64,000 nucleotides of DNA from CAVYXF01 sp963772335. Lineage in GTDB: Bacteria > Pseudomonadota > Alphaproteobacteria > Rhizobiales > Rhodomicrobiaceae. The position numbers and the translations under genes were made by a program. The notes beneath the pieces were generated by a model that had not been told where the DNA came from, ran no database searches, and saw only the letters and a list, made by a program, of their open reading frames with translations. The DNA lies in the NCBI GenBank assembly GCA_963772335.1, contig CAVYXF010000001.1:372001-436000 (forward strand), written 5' to 3'. Positions 24,509 to 33,495 of the stretch are shown piece by piece (positions within the stretch are counted from its first letter, which is position 1; every line of letters begins with the position of its first letter).

Positions 24509-27500
24509 AATTCAGCCAGACCTTCATCAGCCGGCCAATCTTCGCCACTGTTCTCGCGCTGGTGATCGTCATCATAGGCGGCGTCGCCTATTTCGCCCTG
24601 CCCGTCTCGCAATATCCCGAGATCGCGCCGCCAACCGTTGTGGTCAGCGCTTCCTATCCCGGCGCCAACGCGGAGACCGTCGCCAATACCGTCGCCTCGG
24701 TCATCGAGCAGGAGGTGAACGGCGTCGAGAACATGCTCTACATGACCTCGCAGGCAACCGCCGACGGGTCGATGTCGCTGACGGTGACATTCGCGCTCGG
24801 CACCGACCTCGACAAGGCGCAGGTGCTGGTACAGAACCGCGTTGGTCTCACGACGCCCCGCCTGCCCGAGGAGGTTCGCCGGCTGGGCGTGACCGTCCGC
24901 AAGAATTCACCGGATCTGCTCATGGTTATCCACATGATATCCAAGACAGACCGCTATGATCAGCTCTATCTCAGCAATTACGCCCTCCTCCAGGTGCAGG
25001 ATACGCTAGCCCGTGTCCAAGGCGTCGGCAGCATTCGCATTTTCGGCGGGCGCGACTACTCGATGCGTATCTGGCTCGACCCGAACCGGCTCGCCGCGGT
25101 CGGCATGACCTCGACCGAAGTGGTGTCGGCGATCAGCGCGCAGAATGTGCAGGTCGCGGGCGGCACGCTCGCCGAGCCGCCGATCAAGACGGACCAGGCC
25201 TTCCAGGTCAAGCTGGAGCTGCTCGGACGGTTGACCAAGCCGGACGAATTCGGCGACATCATCATCCGCACCGGCAGCGATGGACGCATCACCCGGCTGA
25301 AGGACGTGGCCCGGATCGAGCTCGGCGCGCTCAGCTATCTGACCAATGGCTATCTCGACGGCCGGCGTGCCGTGGTTATCGCGGTGACGCAGCTTCCTGG
25401 CTCGAATGCGCTGGCGACAGCGAACGGCGTCAAAGCGGCGATGGACGAATTGGCCAAGGGCTTTCCGGAAGGGATCGAGCGCCAGATTGTCTACAACCCC
25501 ACCGATTTCATCGCCAAATCCATCCAGGAGTTGATCAAGACGATCTTCGAGGCCGCGCTTCTGGTCGTCATCGTCATTCTGGTGTTCCTGCAGAGCTGGC
25601 GCGCGACCATCATACCTCTGATCGCGATTCCCGTTTCGCTGATCGGCACCTTTGCGGCGATGGCAGCTCTTGGCTTTTCCGTTAACAATCTGACGCTGTT
25701 CGGCCTGGTGCTGGCGGTTGGCATCGTCGTCGATGACGCCATCGTGGTGGTCGAGAATGTCGAGCGCAAAATGCATGATGGCATGTCGGCGATGGCTGCC
25801 TCGCGCGCGACCATGAACGAGGTCGGTACCGCGCTCGTTTCCATCGCGCTGGTGCTGTGCGCCGTGTTCGTGCCGACAGCCTTCATCGGCGGCATTTCCG
25901 GCCAATTCTACCGGCAGTTCGCCGTCACCATTGCCGTGGCGACCGTGATCTCCGCCTTCAACTCGCTGACGCTGAGCCCCGCACTGTGCGCCATCCTGTT
26001 TGATCGCACGCCCCAGCCGCGTGCCCGCTTCAGTCCGATGCGCCTCCTTGACGCCCTGGCGAATGGCTTCAATTACACCTTTGACGCCATCGCTAACGGC
26101 TACAGTCGTCTGGTGCGAGGGGTCGGCCGGGCCGCTAGCCTGATGCTGATCGTCTATGCCGGCCTGATCGGCCTCACCGCCTACCTGTTCACCCATATGC
26201 CGCAGGGCTTTATCCCGCAGCAGGACCAGGGCTATCTGATCACGGCCTTCCAACTCCCCCCTGGCGCAGCTCTCGCCCGCACCGATGAGGTGGTGCGCCG
26301 CACCGAAAAGATCCTCCTGGAGACGCCGGGCATCGCTCACACCGCCAGTTTTGCCGGCTTCTCCGGCGCAACCTTCACCAATTCGTCGAATGCCGGCGCG
26401 ATTTTCGTCGTGCTGGACGACTGGCAAAAGCGCGCCGAAAACGGGCTGAGCGCGGATAAGCTGCTCGCGACGGTGCGCGGCAAGATCAGCCAGATCCAGG
26501 AAGCCCTGATCTTTGCCATTCCACCGCCCCCGGTGCGCGGCGTCGGTACCGCCGGCGGCTTCTCGCTCTACGTCCAGGACCGCGGCGGGCGCGGTCTGCC
26601 GACGCTGGCGCAATCGACGCTGGCGCTGATGGCACAGGCGAACCAGACACCCGGCCTCGCCTCGGTGTTCACCTCCTTCTTCCTTAACACGCCCTTGCTT
26701 TATGTCGATGTCGACCGGGTGCGGGCACAGATGCTGAATGTACCGCTCGACAACATCTTTGAAACGCTGCGCATCAATCTTGGCTCAGCCTATGTCAACG
26801 ACTTCAACCTGTTCGGCCGTACCTTCCGCGTGACCGCGCAGGCCGATCAGCAGTATCGGCTGAATGAAGAGGACATCGCCCGGCTGAAAGTGCGCTCGGC
26901 CGACGGCGCGATGGTTCCGCTTGGGTCGCTCGTGACCTTCCGCACCACCGCCGGCCCCGACCGCGTGCCGCGCTTCAACCTCTACCCCGCCGCCGAGCTG
27001 AATGGCACCACCACGCCCGGCACGAGCTCCGGCGAGGGGATGCAGAAAATGGAGGAACTGGCCGCCCGCGTGCTGCCCGAAGGGCTCAGCATCGCCTGGA
27101 CGGGCCTTTCCTATCAGGAGCGCCTGGTGGGCAATACCGCGATCTATATCTTCGCGCTCTCCGTACTGTTCGTGTTTCTGGCGCTTGCGGCCCAATATGA
27201 GAGCTGGACGCTGCCGCTCGCCATTATCCTGATCGTGCCGATGTGCCTGCTCTCGGCGATCAGCGGCGTGAAATTGCATGGCCTCGATGTCAACATCCTC
27301 ACGCAGATCGGTTTCGTGGTACTCATCGGTCTTGCCGCCAAAAACGCGATCCTGATTGTGGAATTCGCGCGCCAGCTCGAGGATCAGGGGCGCACGCGGG
27401 TGGAGGCGGCAGTCGAGGCTGCGCGGCTGAGGCTAAGGCCGATCCTGATGACCTCCTTCGCCTTCACACTCGGCGTGCTGCCGCTTTACCTTGCAACGGG

Positions 27501-27669
27501 CGCGGGCGCGGAGATGCGGCGGGCGCTCGGAACCGCGGTATTCTATGGCATGCTTGGCGTCACCTTCTTCGGGGTGATCTTCACGCCGGTGTTCTACGTG
27601 GTGATTCGCGGGTTGTTCCCCGGCAAACCCGCGCATGCGCCCGAGCCGAGCCCGGCGCCGGCGGAATAG
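24505..27669 (+). CDS. RND multidrug efflux pump, HAE1/AcrB type
   Basis: A 1054-residue proton-driven efflux pump with the AcrB topology: span 1 at the N-terminus, a large periplasmic loop, five more spans, then a repeat of this layout. The proton-relay residues are visible as G-I-V-V-D-D-A-I-V-V-V-E-N in span 4 and G-L-A-A-K-N-A-I-L-I-V-E-F in span 10. The start of the gene overlaps the adaptor stop. No outer-membrane factor gene follows, so a TolC-type channel encoded elsewhere must complete the pump. Substrates cannot be read from sequence. Confidence 0.96.
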   Translation: MKFSQTFISRPIFATVLALVIVIIGGVAYFALPVSQYPEIAPPTVVVSASYPGANAETVANTVASVIEQEVNGVENMLYMTSQATADGSMSLTVTFALGTDLDKAQVLVQNRVGLTTPRLPEEVRRLGVTVRKNSPDLLMVIHMISKTDRYDQLYLSNYALLQVQDTLARVQGVGSIRIFGGRDYSMRIWLDPNRLAAVGMTSTEVVSAISAQNVQVAGGTLAEPPIKTDQAFQVKLELLGRLTKPDEFGDIIIRTGSDGRITRLKDVARIELGALSYLTNGYLDGRRAVVIAVTQLPGSNALATANGVKAAMDELAKGFPEGIERQIVYNPTDFIAKSIQELIKTIFEAALLVVIVILVFLQSWRATIIPLIAIPVSLIGTFAAMAALGFSVNNLTLFGLVLAVGIVVDDAIVVVENVERKMHDGMSAMAASRATMNEVGTALVSIALVLCAVFVPTAFIGGISGQFYRQFAVTIAVATVISAFNSLTLSPALCAILFDRTPQPRARFSPMRLLDALANGFNYTFDAIANGYSRLVRGVGRAASLMLIVYAGLIGLTAYLFTHMPQGFIPQQDQGYLITAFQLPPGAALARTDEVVRRTEKILLETPGIAHTASFAGFSGATFTNSSNAGAIFVVLDDWQKRAENGLSADKLLATVRGKISQIQEALIFAIPPPPVRGVGTAGGFSLYVQDRGGRGLPTLAQSTLALMAQANQTPGLASVFTSFFLNTPLLYVDVDRVRAQMLNVPLDNIFETLRINLGSAYVNDFNLFGRTFRVTAQADQQYRLNEEDIARLKVRSADGAMVPLGSLVTFRTTAGPDRVPRFNLYPAAELNGTTTPGTSSGEGMQKMEELAARVLPEGLSIAWTGLSYQERLVGNTAIYIFALSVLFVFLALAAQYESWTLPLAIILIVPMCLLSAISGVKLHGLDVNILTQIGFVVLIGLAAKNAILIVEFARQLEDQGRTRVEAAVEAARLRLRPILMTSFAFTLGVLPLYLATGAGAEMRRALGTAVFYGMLGVTFFGVIFTPVFYVVIRGLFPGKPAHAPEPSPAPAE

Positions 27670-27676
27670 CGCGGGG

Positions 27677-27982
27677 TTATTGCTTCTGCGGCTCGGCGGA
27701 GCCCTGGGCGGGCTCGTCAAGGAACATCAGCCCTTCTTCAATGGAGACGATTTCGTTGCCATCGAACTCGTACTCCTCGCCGTCCTGCATTTTGATGGTG
27801 CAGCCGGAGTTGCAGAACCCGTCGAGCGTCTCTGCGGGCGCAAGCGTCTGCTCACGCGAGCCGTTGTTCTCGCTGATGATCATCTTCTGAGCGGCGGCGT
27901 CGTGATTGGTAAGCTTGAGCGCCTCGGCAGGCGAGGCGGCGGCCACTGCGAGGATCGTAACGAGGGCGATGCTGCGGAGCAT
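27677..27982 (-). CDS. small secreted protein of unknown function
   Basis: A 101-residue protein, not assigned to a named family by me. It has a clear signal peptide (M-L-R-S-I-A-L-V-T-I-L-A-V-A-A-A-S then P-A-E-A) and a mature part of about 80 residues with one C-x-x-x-C pair (C-N-S-G-C) and many Asp/Glu residues. A short Q-K-Q tail ends it. Similar small periplasmic proteins with a central N-x-C-x-x-x-C are common in Rhizobiales. It is convergent with the RND pump, its stop lying 8 bases beyond the pump stop. Confidence 0.72.
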   Translation of the reverse strand: MLRSIALVTILAVAAASPAEALKLTNHDAAAQKMIISENNGSREQTLAPAETLDGFCNSGCTIKMQDGEEYEFDGNEIVSIEEGLMFLDEPAQGSAEPQKQ

Positions 27983-28012
27983 TGGGTGCTGTTGGTTATG
28001 AGAGCGTTGCCT

Positions 28013-28048
28013 AAAAAAACGAAAAGGGAAGAATTGCTCCTTCCCTTT
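28013..28048 (-). terminator. rho-independent terminator of the 32-residue peptide gene
   Basis: Read on the minus strand, AAAGGGAAG pairs with CTTCCCTTT (plus-strand positions 28040-28048 and 28023-28031) around an 8-base loop. After TCG comes a run of seven T residues (28019-28013). This is a textbook intrinsic terminator 22 bases after the stop of the small lysine-rich gene. Confidence 0.85.
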
Positions 28049-28069
28049 CCGTCGAATGGGGTTGACCCC

Positions 28070-28168
28070 CTATTTCTTGCCGCCCTTTTTGGCGCCGCCG
28101 GACTTCTCAGTCGACTTCTCGGCGGGCTTGGATGCGGTCTTCGGCTTGCTCTCGGCTTTCTTTTTCAT
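28070..28168 (-). CDS. 32-residue lysine-rich microprotein
   Basis: A short open frame of 33 codons, begun by ATG at 28168 after GGAGGT seven bases upstream and ended by TAG. The peptide opens M-K-K-K-A-E-S-K-P-K and ends G-G-A-K-K-G-G-K-K; 12 of 32 residues are Lys, with Ala, Ser, Pro, Gly and Glu making up most of the rest. This composition resembles the disordered tails of bacterial histone H1-like proteins. The strong ribosome site and the intrinsic terminator just downstream argue that it is a genuine gene rather than chance. Binding of nucleic acid is a guess from charge. Confidence 0.7.
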   Translation of the reverse strand: MKKKAESKPKTASKPAEKSTEKSGGAKKGGKK

Positions 28169-28261
28169 TGTGCTACCTCCAAGGTAAGGCGGAATCTATT
28201 CCGCTCATTGCAATCTGAGAGTCGCTTTGCGAAGTAGCAAACAATTTTTTTGCGTGCTTAA

Positions 28262-28278
28262 TATCGAAGAATTCGATA
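28262..28278. promoter_or_regulatory. LysR-type operator (T-N11-A palindrome)
   Basis: TATCGAA at 28262-28268 and TTCGATA at 28272-28278 form a perfect 7-base inverted repeat around GAA. Its core has the T-N11-A form recognised by LysR-type regulators. It ends 22 bases before the LysR gene at 28301 and 94 bases from the divergent microprotein gene, so it may control either or both. Confidence 0.5.
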
Positions 28279-28300
28279 GATACCCGGCGCCTGAAAAATC

Positions 28301-29146
28301 ATGGATATAAATCTCGCCAAAACCTTTCTTGCGGTAGCCGAAGCCGGCAGCTTCGTCGATGCCGCCGACCGTCTGCATATCACCCAATCCACTGTGAGCT
28401 CGCAAATCAAGGCGCTGGAAGACCAGGTTGGCAAGGCCCTGTTCGACCGCTCCAAAGCCGGCGCAACACTGACGCCGGCCGGCCAGCAATTTCACAAACA
28501 CGCGCTCGCGCTCGTGCGGGTGTGGGAGCATGCGCGACTGGAAATCGCACTTTCGGAGGAGCACCGGGACCATCTCTCGGTCGGTGGACAGGTGAGCCTG
28601 TGGGACGGCTTCCTGTTGCGCTGGCTCGCCTGGATGCGCGAGAACATCCCCGATATCGCCGTTACCGCCGCGACCGGCTCGTCGGGCGCGCTGATGGATC
28701 AGCTCATCGAGGGCACGCTCGACCTTGCCGTGATGTACCGCCCGGCCAGGCGGCCCGGCCTCGTCATCGAACATCTTTTTGACGAGGAGTTGGTGTTGGT
28801 GACCTCGGGCGACGGCCGCGGAAGGCGGGCGATGCTGGATTATGTGTTCGTCAATTGGGGACCGGAATTCGAAGCGGATCATGCGCTCGCCTTCCCCAAT
28901 CTGCGCCATCCCGGCCTGTCGCTCGATCTCGGAACGCTGGGGGTTAGCTATCTGCTCTCGACGCGCGGCTCGGGCTATTTTCCCATGCGGGTCGCTAAGG
29001 GACACATCGAGTTGGGTGAGCTGCAGATGGTGCGCCGCGCCCCGCGCTTCGTTTACCCGGCCTTTGCGGTCTATCCCGCAGACCGTGACGAGGAGGCTTA
29101 CGAGCCGATCCTGGAAGGTCTGAAAGAAGTCGTCGCAAGATTGTAG
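28301..29146 (+). CDS. LysR-family transcriptional regulator
   Basis: A 281-residue regulator. The N-terminal winged helix-turn-helix is clear: F-L-A-V-A-E-A-G-S-F-V-D-A-A-D-R-L-H-I-T-Q-S-T-V-S-S-Q-I-K broken over residues 8-36, then F-D-R-S-K-A-G-A-T-L-T-P-A-G. The rest is the periplasmic-binding-like effector domain, slightly short for the family. The effector is unknown. A palindromic T-N11-A site lies just upstream, fitting autoregulation or control of the divergent 32-residue peptide gene. The next gene on the same strand starts 26 bases later and could be co-transcribed. Confidence 0.92.
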   Translation: MDINLAKTFLAVAEAGSFVDAADRLHITQSTVSSQIKALEDQVGKALFDRSKAGATLTPAGQQFHKHALALVRVWEHARLEIALSEEHRDHLSVGGQVSLWDGFLLRWLAWMRENIPDIAVTAATGSSGALMDQLIEGTLDLAVMYRPARRPGLVIEHLFDEELVLVTSGDGRGRRAMLDYVFVNWGPEFEADHALAFPNLRHPGLSLDLGTLGVSYLLSTRGSGYFPMRVAKGHIELGELQMVRRAPRFVYPAFAVYPADRDEEAYEPILEGLKEVVARL

Positions 29147-29172
29147 CTGCGCGCTTTGGCGCAGGGATTGGG

Positions 29173-30240
29173 ATGAGAATGACGGCTGCGAAATGTCTCC
29201 GCCTCAGGGCGGTTGCTGCGGCGTTAACGATTGGTTGCCTAACGGCATTGCCCGGCCGAGCCGGCGAGCATGGCGCGAGCGTGCTGCAGTCCTGCTGGGC
29301 GCCGGATGCCCTCGCCGGACGTCCGGAGGAAAAGCTGTCGCGGTGGACGCATGAGCAGACGCCTCTCCCTGCCACCACGCTGCCGGCCGCGACCCCTGGC
29401 ACCATCATGGGCACAGTCCGGCGCGTGAAGCTACCGCCTGGGCGTAAGCTGGTGGCACTCACCTTCGACCTGTGCGAGGCAGCCTCGGAAATCGCTGGCT
29501 ATGACAGCGGCGTGATCGACTATCTGCGGGTGCAGAAAGTGAAGGCCACGCTGTTCGCGGGCGGCCGATGGCTGGTGCATCACCCTGAACGCGGCGCCCA
29601 GCTGCTCGCCGATCCGCTGTTCGAAATCGGCACACATAGCTGGGACCACGCCAATCTACATTTGGCAACGGGTTCCATCCTAGACGGTGAGATCGGGGGC
29701 GGCATCGCCGCATTCGCTGAGGCGAGCCGAGCGCTCAGCAACCGAGCCTGCGCGCGGGGCGCGGCCGATCTGTCGCGCGTTCCTGCCTCGCCGCGGCTGT
29801 TCCGTTTCCCGTTCGGTACCTGCAACCCGGAAGGGCTCGCGACCGTCGCCAGCGAAGGTCAGATCGCCATCCAATGGGACGTGGTGACCGGCGACCCGGA
29901 CGGTCACATCACCCCGGAGGCGATCGCCCGTGCCGTGCTTGCCGAGACGCGCCCCGGCTCGATCATCGTCGCGCACGCCAATGGCCGCGGCCAGCACACC
30001 GCCGAAGCGCTCCCGCTGTTCGTCCCGCAGCTGAGGGCGCGCGGCTTTGAGTTCGTGACAGTCAGTGAGTTGCTGGCGGCGGGAACGCCCGAGATCGCGC
30101 CGACCTGCTATGAGCGCCATCCCGGTGATAACGACCGTTATGATGTCGCGCGGCTGCACAAGGAGCATCCGCATGGCTTGCCCGGCGGAAAAGCCGCCCC
30201 ACCGCCGAACTGGCCCGCCCACATCTATCAGCGGCCCTAG
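29173..30240 (+). CDS. secreted polysaccharide deacetylase-family protein
   Basis: A 355-residue protein with a signal peptide (hydrophobic residues 10-25, then G-R-A-G) and a NodB-type CE4 domain. The metal and catalytic motifs are A-L-T-F-D-L-C-E (motif 1, with D-L-C replacing the more usual D-D-G), H-S-W-D-H (motif 2) and R-F-P-F-G-T-C-N (motif 3). This D-L-C form occurs in a group of rhizobial deacetylases whose substrates are not known. It presumably removes acetyl groups from an envelope glycan in the periplasm. It lies 26 bases after a LysR gene. Confidence 0.85.
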   Translation: MRMTAAKCLRLRAVAAALTIGCLTALPGRAGEHGASVLQSCWAPDALAGRPEEKLSRWTHEQTPLPATTLPAATPGTIMGTVRRVKLPPGRKLVALTFDLCEAASEIAGYDSGVIDYLRVQKVKATLFAGGRWLVHHPERGAQLLADPLFEIGTHSWDHANLHLATGSILDGEIGGGIAAFAEASRALSNRACARGAADLSRVPASPRLFRFPFGTCNPEGLATVASEGQIAIQWDVVTGDPDGHITPEAIARAVLAETRPGSIIVAHANGRGQHTAEALPLFVPQLRARGFEFVTVSELLAAGTPEIAPTCYERHPGDNDRYDVARLHKEHPHGLPGGKAAPPPNWPAHIYQRP

Positions 30241-30330
30241 ATGCCTATGTGCTGAAGCACCATCAAGCCGGATCAGGCGCGAGCGGCTGTCGGCGCTGGC
30301 CAACCCTTCTGCTTGATGGAAGAAGTGCTT

Positions 30331-30858
30331 TCAGCGGCGTTTAAAAGCCGCTGCGATCATGGCAACCTGGTTCGCGACCGGGTTTGCGCGCAGTGCGGCG
30401 CTTGCCGCCGGCTTGGCACTCTGCGCCGCCTCGATGCGATAGATCTTCTCATGCAGCTTGTAGCTCGCCTCAATGAGGCCTTTCAGCCGCTCCGGAAGCT
30501 GTTCATAGCCCCTGCTGCCACCCGCCCGGATGATCGGCAGGAGCAGGGCATTGTTGTCCCGCAATCCCGAAGGCACGTCTTCGCCGTTCAGCTCGGCGCG
30601 GCGGGCGAGCAGCCACGTGGCCAGCTGGGTGAGGCGGGTGGTGAGACGCATGCTCTCGGTGGCATAGGCGAGCGAGACGATCGGCTTAAGTGCACGCGAC
30701 TCGCGCCGGCCTTCGCCGTCGAGATAATTGGCGGTCTCTTCCACCAACGCCATTCCTTCTCGGAACAGCGCCATGAACTGATCTTTGTTGGCTGCTTTTT
30801 GACGAAATGGGATCGTCACACCGCGGGCCGGGGGGACAAGGCTAGACGGATTACTCAT
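30331..30858 (-). CDS. rcdA: RcdA-like (DUF1465) protein
   Basis: A 175-residue all-helical protein of the DUF1465 family. In Caulobacter the founding member RcdA is an adaptor that helps the ClpXP protease degrade the cell-cycle regulator CtrA. Landmarks are E-E-T-A-N-Y-L-D-G-E-G-R-R-E-S, Y-A-T-E-S-M-R-L-T-T-R-L-T-Q-L-A-T-W-L-L and the disordered Ala-rich C-terminus. The ATG at 30858 gives the expected N-terminus; an earlier start at 30888 is less likely. The gene is monocistronic and faces the deacetylase gene. Confidence 0.85.
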   Translation of the reverse strand: MSNPSSLVPPARGVTIPFRQKAANKDQFMALFREGMALVEETANYLDGEGRRESRALKPIVSLAYATESMRLTTRLTQLATWLLARRAELNGEDVPSGLRDNNALLLPIIRAGGSRGYEQLPERLKGLIEASYKLHEKIYRIEAAQSAKPAASAALRANPVANQVAMIAAAFKRR

Positions 30859-31065
30859 ATACCGGTTCCAGATACATCTGTCAGCCACGACGGGCTAAGC
30901 TGGTAGTGAATAATGTTTAAATTAGGTTGGCTAATGCAACCCAATTTTCTCCGAATGATAAATGAGATAGCCTATCCGCCTGTTCCGCAAAAGCGCCCGC
31001 GGGATCTTTTAAGCTGTGTATAACCCAAAGCGGCGCGCGCTGCATCCTCAACCGCTACGTATGCG

Positions 31066-31257
31066 TCAGCTTTTGAAGACCGTGTGAGCTTTCTGGCGGG
31101 AGGCCTGCTTCTGCGCGATCAAGGTTTCGACGCGCTGCCGCTCGGCCGCAAGCGCGTCGAGATATTCTTTCAGCTCCTCAACCGAGGCGGTGGAGAGGTC
31201 GGCGCCGAGCACACGCTGGCTCGGCTTTTTTTGCGGACCCTCGTCATCCCAGAGCAT
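31066..31257 (-). CDS. DUF1192-family small protein
   Basis: A 63-residue protein with the DUF1192 pattern: W-D-D-E-G near the N-terminus, G-A-D-L-S-T-A-S-V-E-E-L and then a coiled-coil helix rich in Glu, Leu, Arg and Ala (Y-L-D-A-L-A-A-E-R-Q-R-V). The family is widespread in Rhizobiales and without known function. GGGAGG precedes the ATG at 31257, which decides it against an upstream start at 31308. It is divergent from the quinone oxidoreductase gene, 110 bases away. Confidence 0.85.
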   Translation of the reverse strand: MLWDDEGPQKKPSQRVLGADLSTASVEELKEYLDALAAERQRVETLIAQKQASRQKAHTVFKS

Positions 31258-31367
31258 GATCGCCTCCCTTGCGGCCTCAAACCGAAAACCTTCGGCCTGC
31301 GCCGGCATTCCTATGTCATTATGCCCGCCAGATTAGCAAACTATGACGAACTCAGGGAACTATCGAT

Positions 31368-32366
31368 ATGACGCTGCCTCAATCCATGAAAGCGGTTCTG
31401 ATCGAGGGAAAGGGCGGTGGCCCGGAGGTGCTGAAGCCAGCAGGCCGTCCGGTGCCGCGGCCGGGACAAGGCGAGCTTCTGGTGCGCGTCGCAGCGGCAG
31501 GCGTCAACCGGCCCGACGTGCTGCAGCGGCAGGGCAATTATCCCCCGCCGCCGGGGGCATCGGATATTCCGGGCCTGGAGATCGCCGGTGAGGTCGTCGA
31601 GGCAGGGCCGGGTACATCGCGTTTCAAGGTGGGAGACCGCATCACCGCGCTGGTGACCGGGGGCGGCTATGCCGAATATTGCCTCGCCGATGAACGGGCA
31701 AGCCTGCCCTTTCCTGCCGGTTTCGATGCGGTGCACGCAGCAGCCTTGCCCGAAACCTTCTTCACCGTCTGGCAGAACGTCTTCGTGCGCGGTGGCCTGA
31801 AAGCGGGTGAGAGCTTCCTCGTCCATGGCGGCACCAGCGGGATCGGCACGACGGCGATTCAGCTCGCCAAAGCGTTCGGCGCCACGGTCTATGCCACTGC
31901 GGGATCGGCCGAGAAATGCAGGGTATGCGAGGAGCTCGGCGCCAAGCGCGCCATCAACTACCGCGAGGAAGACTTCGTTGCGGTATTGAAGCAGGAGACC
32001 GGCGGCAAAGGTGCCGAGTTGATCCTGGATATGGTCGGCGGAAGCTATGTCGAGCGCAACATCAATGCCGTCGCGGAGGACGGGCGCATCCACCAGATCG
32101 CGTTCCAGACAGGCTCGAAAGTCACCGTCGATCTGATGCGGCTGATGCTGAAGCGCATCATGCTGACCGGCTCGACGCTTCGCCCGCGCACCATGGAAGT
32201 AAAGGGGGCGCTCGCCAGGGGCCTTGAAGAGCAGGTCTGGCCGCTACTCGCCAGCGGCAAAGTCAAGCCGGTGATCGACAGCACTTTTCCGCTGGATCAG
32301 GCGAGCGAATCGCACCGGCGTATGGAAACCAATGCCCATATCGGCAAAATCATCTTAACGGTCTAG
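31368..32366 (+). CDS. NAD(P)H quinone oxidoreductase, PIG3-like MDR family
   Basis: A 332-residue zinc-free medium-chain reductase. A GroES-like N-terminal domain with G-V-N-R-P-D-V-L-Q-R-Q-G-N-Y is followed by a Rossmann domain with H-G-G-T-S-G-I-G-T-T-A-I-Q-L-A and D-M-V-G-G-S-Y. The order and the Y-P-P-P-P-G stretch are those of the PIG3/TP53I3-like group, which reduces quinones one or two electrons at a time using NADPH. Cytoplasmic; no operon partner. The start at 31368 is taken; an ATG at 31386 (M-K-A-V-L) would also fit the family N-terminus. Confidence 0.9.
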   Translation: MTLPQSMKAVLIEGKGGGPEVLKPAGRPVPRPGQGELLVRVAAAGVNRPDVLQRQGNYPPPPGASDIPGLEIAGEVVEAGPGTSRFKVGDRITALVTGGGYAEYCLADERASLPFPAGFDAVHAAALPETFFTVWQNVFVRGGLKAGESFLVHGGTSGIGTTAIQLAKAFGATVYATAGSAEKCRVCEELGAKRAINYREEDFVAVLKQETGGKGAELILDMVGGSYVERNINAVAEDGRIHQIAFQTGSKVTVDLMRLMLKRIMLTGSTLRPRTMEVKGALARGLEEQVWPLLASGKVKPVIDSTFPLDQASESHRRMETNAHIGKIILTV

Positions 32367-32539
32367 CCACCGGGACAGAAGCGCGCAGCGTTTTGCTTTG
32401 AAGGAGCGGAAGAGGTTTGCCTCTTTCGCGCCGAGCGCTTATATAAATCGGAGCTTTGGTGCGAACGAAGCGTCCCTTCCCGCATCGCTGACAACAAGAC
32501 TTCCTGTGAGCCGGGCCTCACAGGGCTGGGAGAGTTTTG

Positions 32540-33277
32540 ATGAATCAAACGCCTTTGATGCCGAAAGCGACCGCAGTCTGGCTGGTCGAGAACACCTCGC
32601 TGACATTTGAGCAGATTGCCGAGTTCTGCGATCTGCATGTGCTTGAGGTGAAGGGCATCGCAGATGGCGACGTGGCACATGGCATCAAGGGGATGGACCC
32701 GATTTCCTCCAGCCAGCTGACGCGCGAGGAGATCGAGAAGGGCCAGAAGGACTCCAGCTATCGCCTGCAGCTTGCCAAGCCGAAGGTGCAGATCCCCGAA
32801 GTGAAGACCAAACGGGTGCCTAAATACACCCCCGTGTCGCGCCGCCATGACCGGCCGAACGCGATCCTGTGGCTCTTGCGCTATCACCCCGAGCTGAAGG
32901 ATTCGCAGCTCATGCGCCTCGTCGGCACGACCAAGCCGACCATCGAATCAATCCGCGACCGCTCGCATTGGAACTCCGCCAATCTGCAGCCGCAGGACCC
33001 GGTAGCGCTGGGCCTGTGTTCGCAGACCGATCTCGACGCCGAGGTGCGCCGGGCGGCGAAGCGCCTCGAACGTGAGCGCGCCGAGGCCGGCCATGTCGAG
33101 GGCGGCGAGGAGCACGAGCCAGCCGGCACGCTGCTGCCGGCCGATGAAACCACCGAAGAGGTCTCGGTGTTGCGCCGCCGCGAGGACGAGAAGCCTCAGC
33201 CCGAGCGCGAGAATACCCGCCCGCTTACCGTCGAGGATGTGTTTGGGCCGCGCGGCGGCGGGGACGAGGATCAGTAG
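32540..33277 (+). CDS. trcR: TrcR-like (DUF1013) cell-cycle transcriptional regulator
   Basis: A 245-residue protein of the DUF1013 family. It has two helix-turn-helix-like segments, L-T-F-E-Q-I-A-E-F-C-D-L-H near residue 22 and L-W-L-L-R-Y-H-P-E-L-K-D-S-Q-L-M-R-L-V-G-T-T near residue 113, and a highly charged, probably disordered C-terminus of about 60 residues. The family is nearly confined to alphaproteobacteria; in Caulobacter its member binds cell-cycle promoters with RNA polymerase. The ATG at 32540 has GGGAGAG five bases before it; the adjacent TTG is not needed. It is monocistronic, between the oxidoreductase and thyA. Confidence 0.85.
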   Translation: MNQTPLMPKATAVWLVENTSLTFEQIAEFCDLHVLEVKGIADGDVAHGIKGMDPISSSQLTREEIEKGQKDSSYRLQLAKPKVQIPEVKTKRVPKYTPVSRRHDRPNAILWLLRYHPELKDSQLMRLVGTTKPTIESIRDRSHWNSANLQPQDPVALGLCSQTDLDAEVRRAAKRLERERAEAGHVEGGEEHEPAGTLLPADETTEEVSVLRRREDEKPQPERENTRPLTVEDVFGPRGGGDEDQ

Positions 33278-33495
33278 GGCAACTTGATGTGAGCACCTTC
33301 TGTAGGCTGCTCGGGCAAGCGTAACATTTGGCGTGCGCCATCAATTGAGCCGCCGCAAGATTTGGGCGACGTGCGCCCGCGCTGTTTGTATTTTCCCGTC
33401 TCGGCTATGATCTTAGCAATCAGTGGTCGAATCAACGCGCGAACGCACGCCGACGGGAGTTGAAGCCGGTCCCGACTCGGGCTAGGCGAAGTGTC

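Noticed and set aside
25006..26613. Long antisense frame (535 codons) within the RND pump gene
   Set aside because: High GC content produces long antisense frames; the His, Asp, Arg and Gln-rich composition fits a shadow of the real gene.
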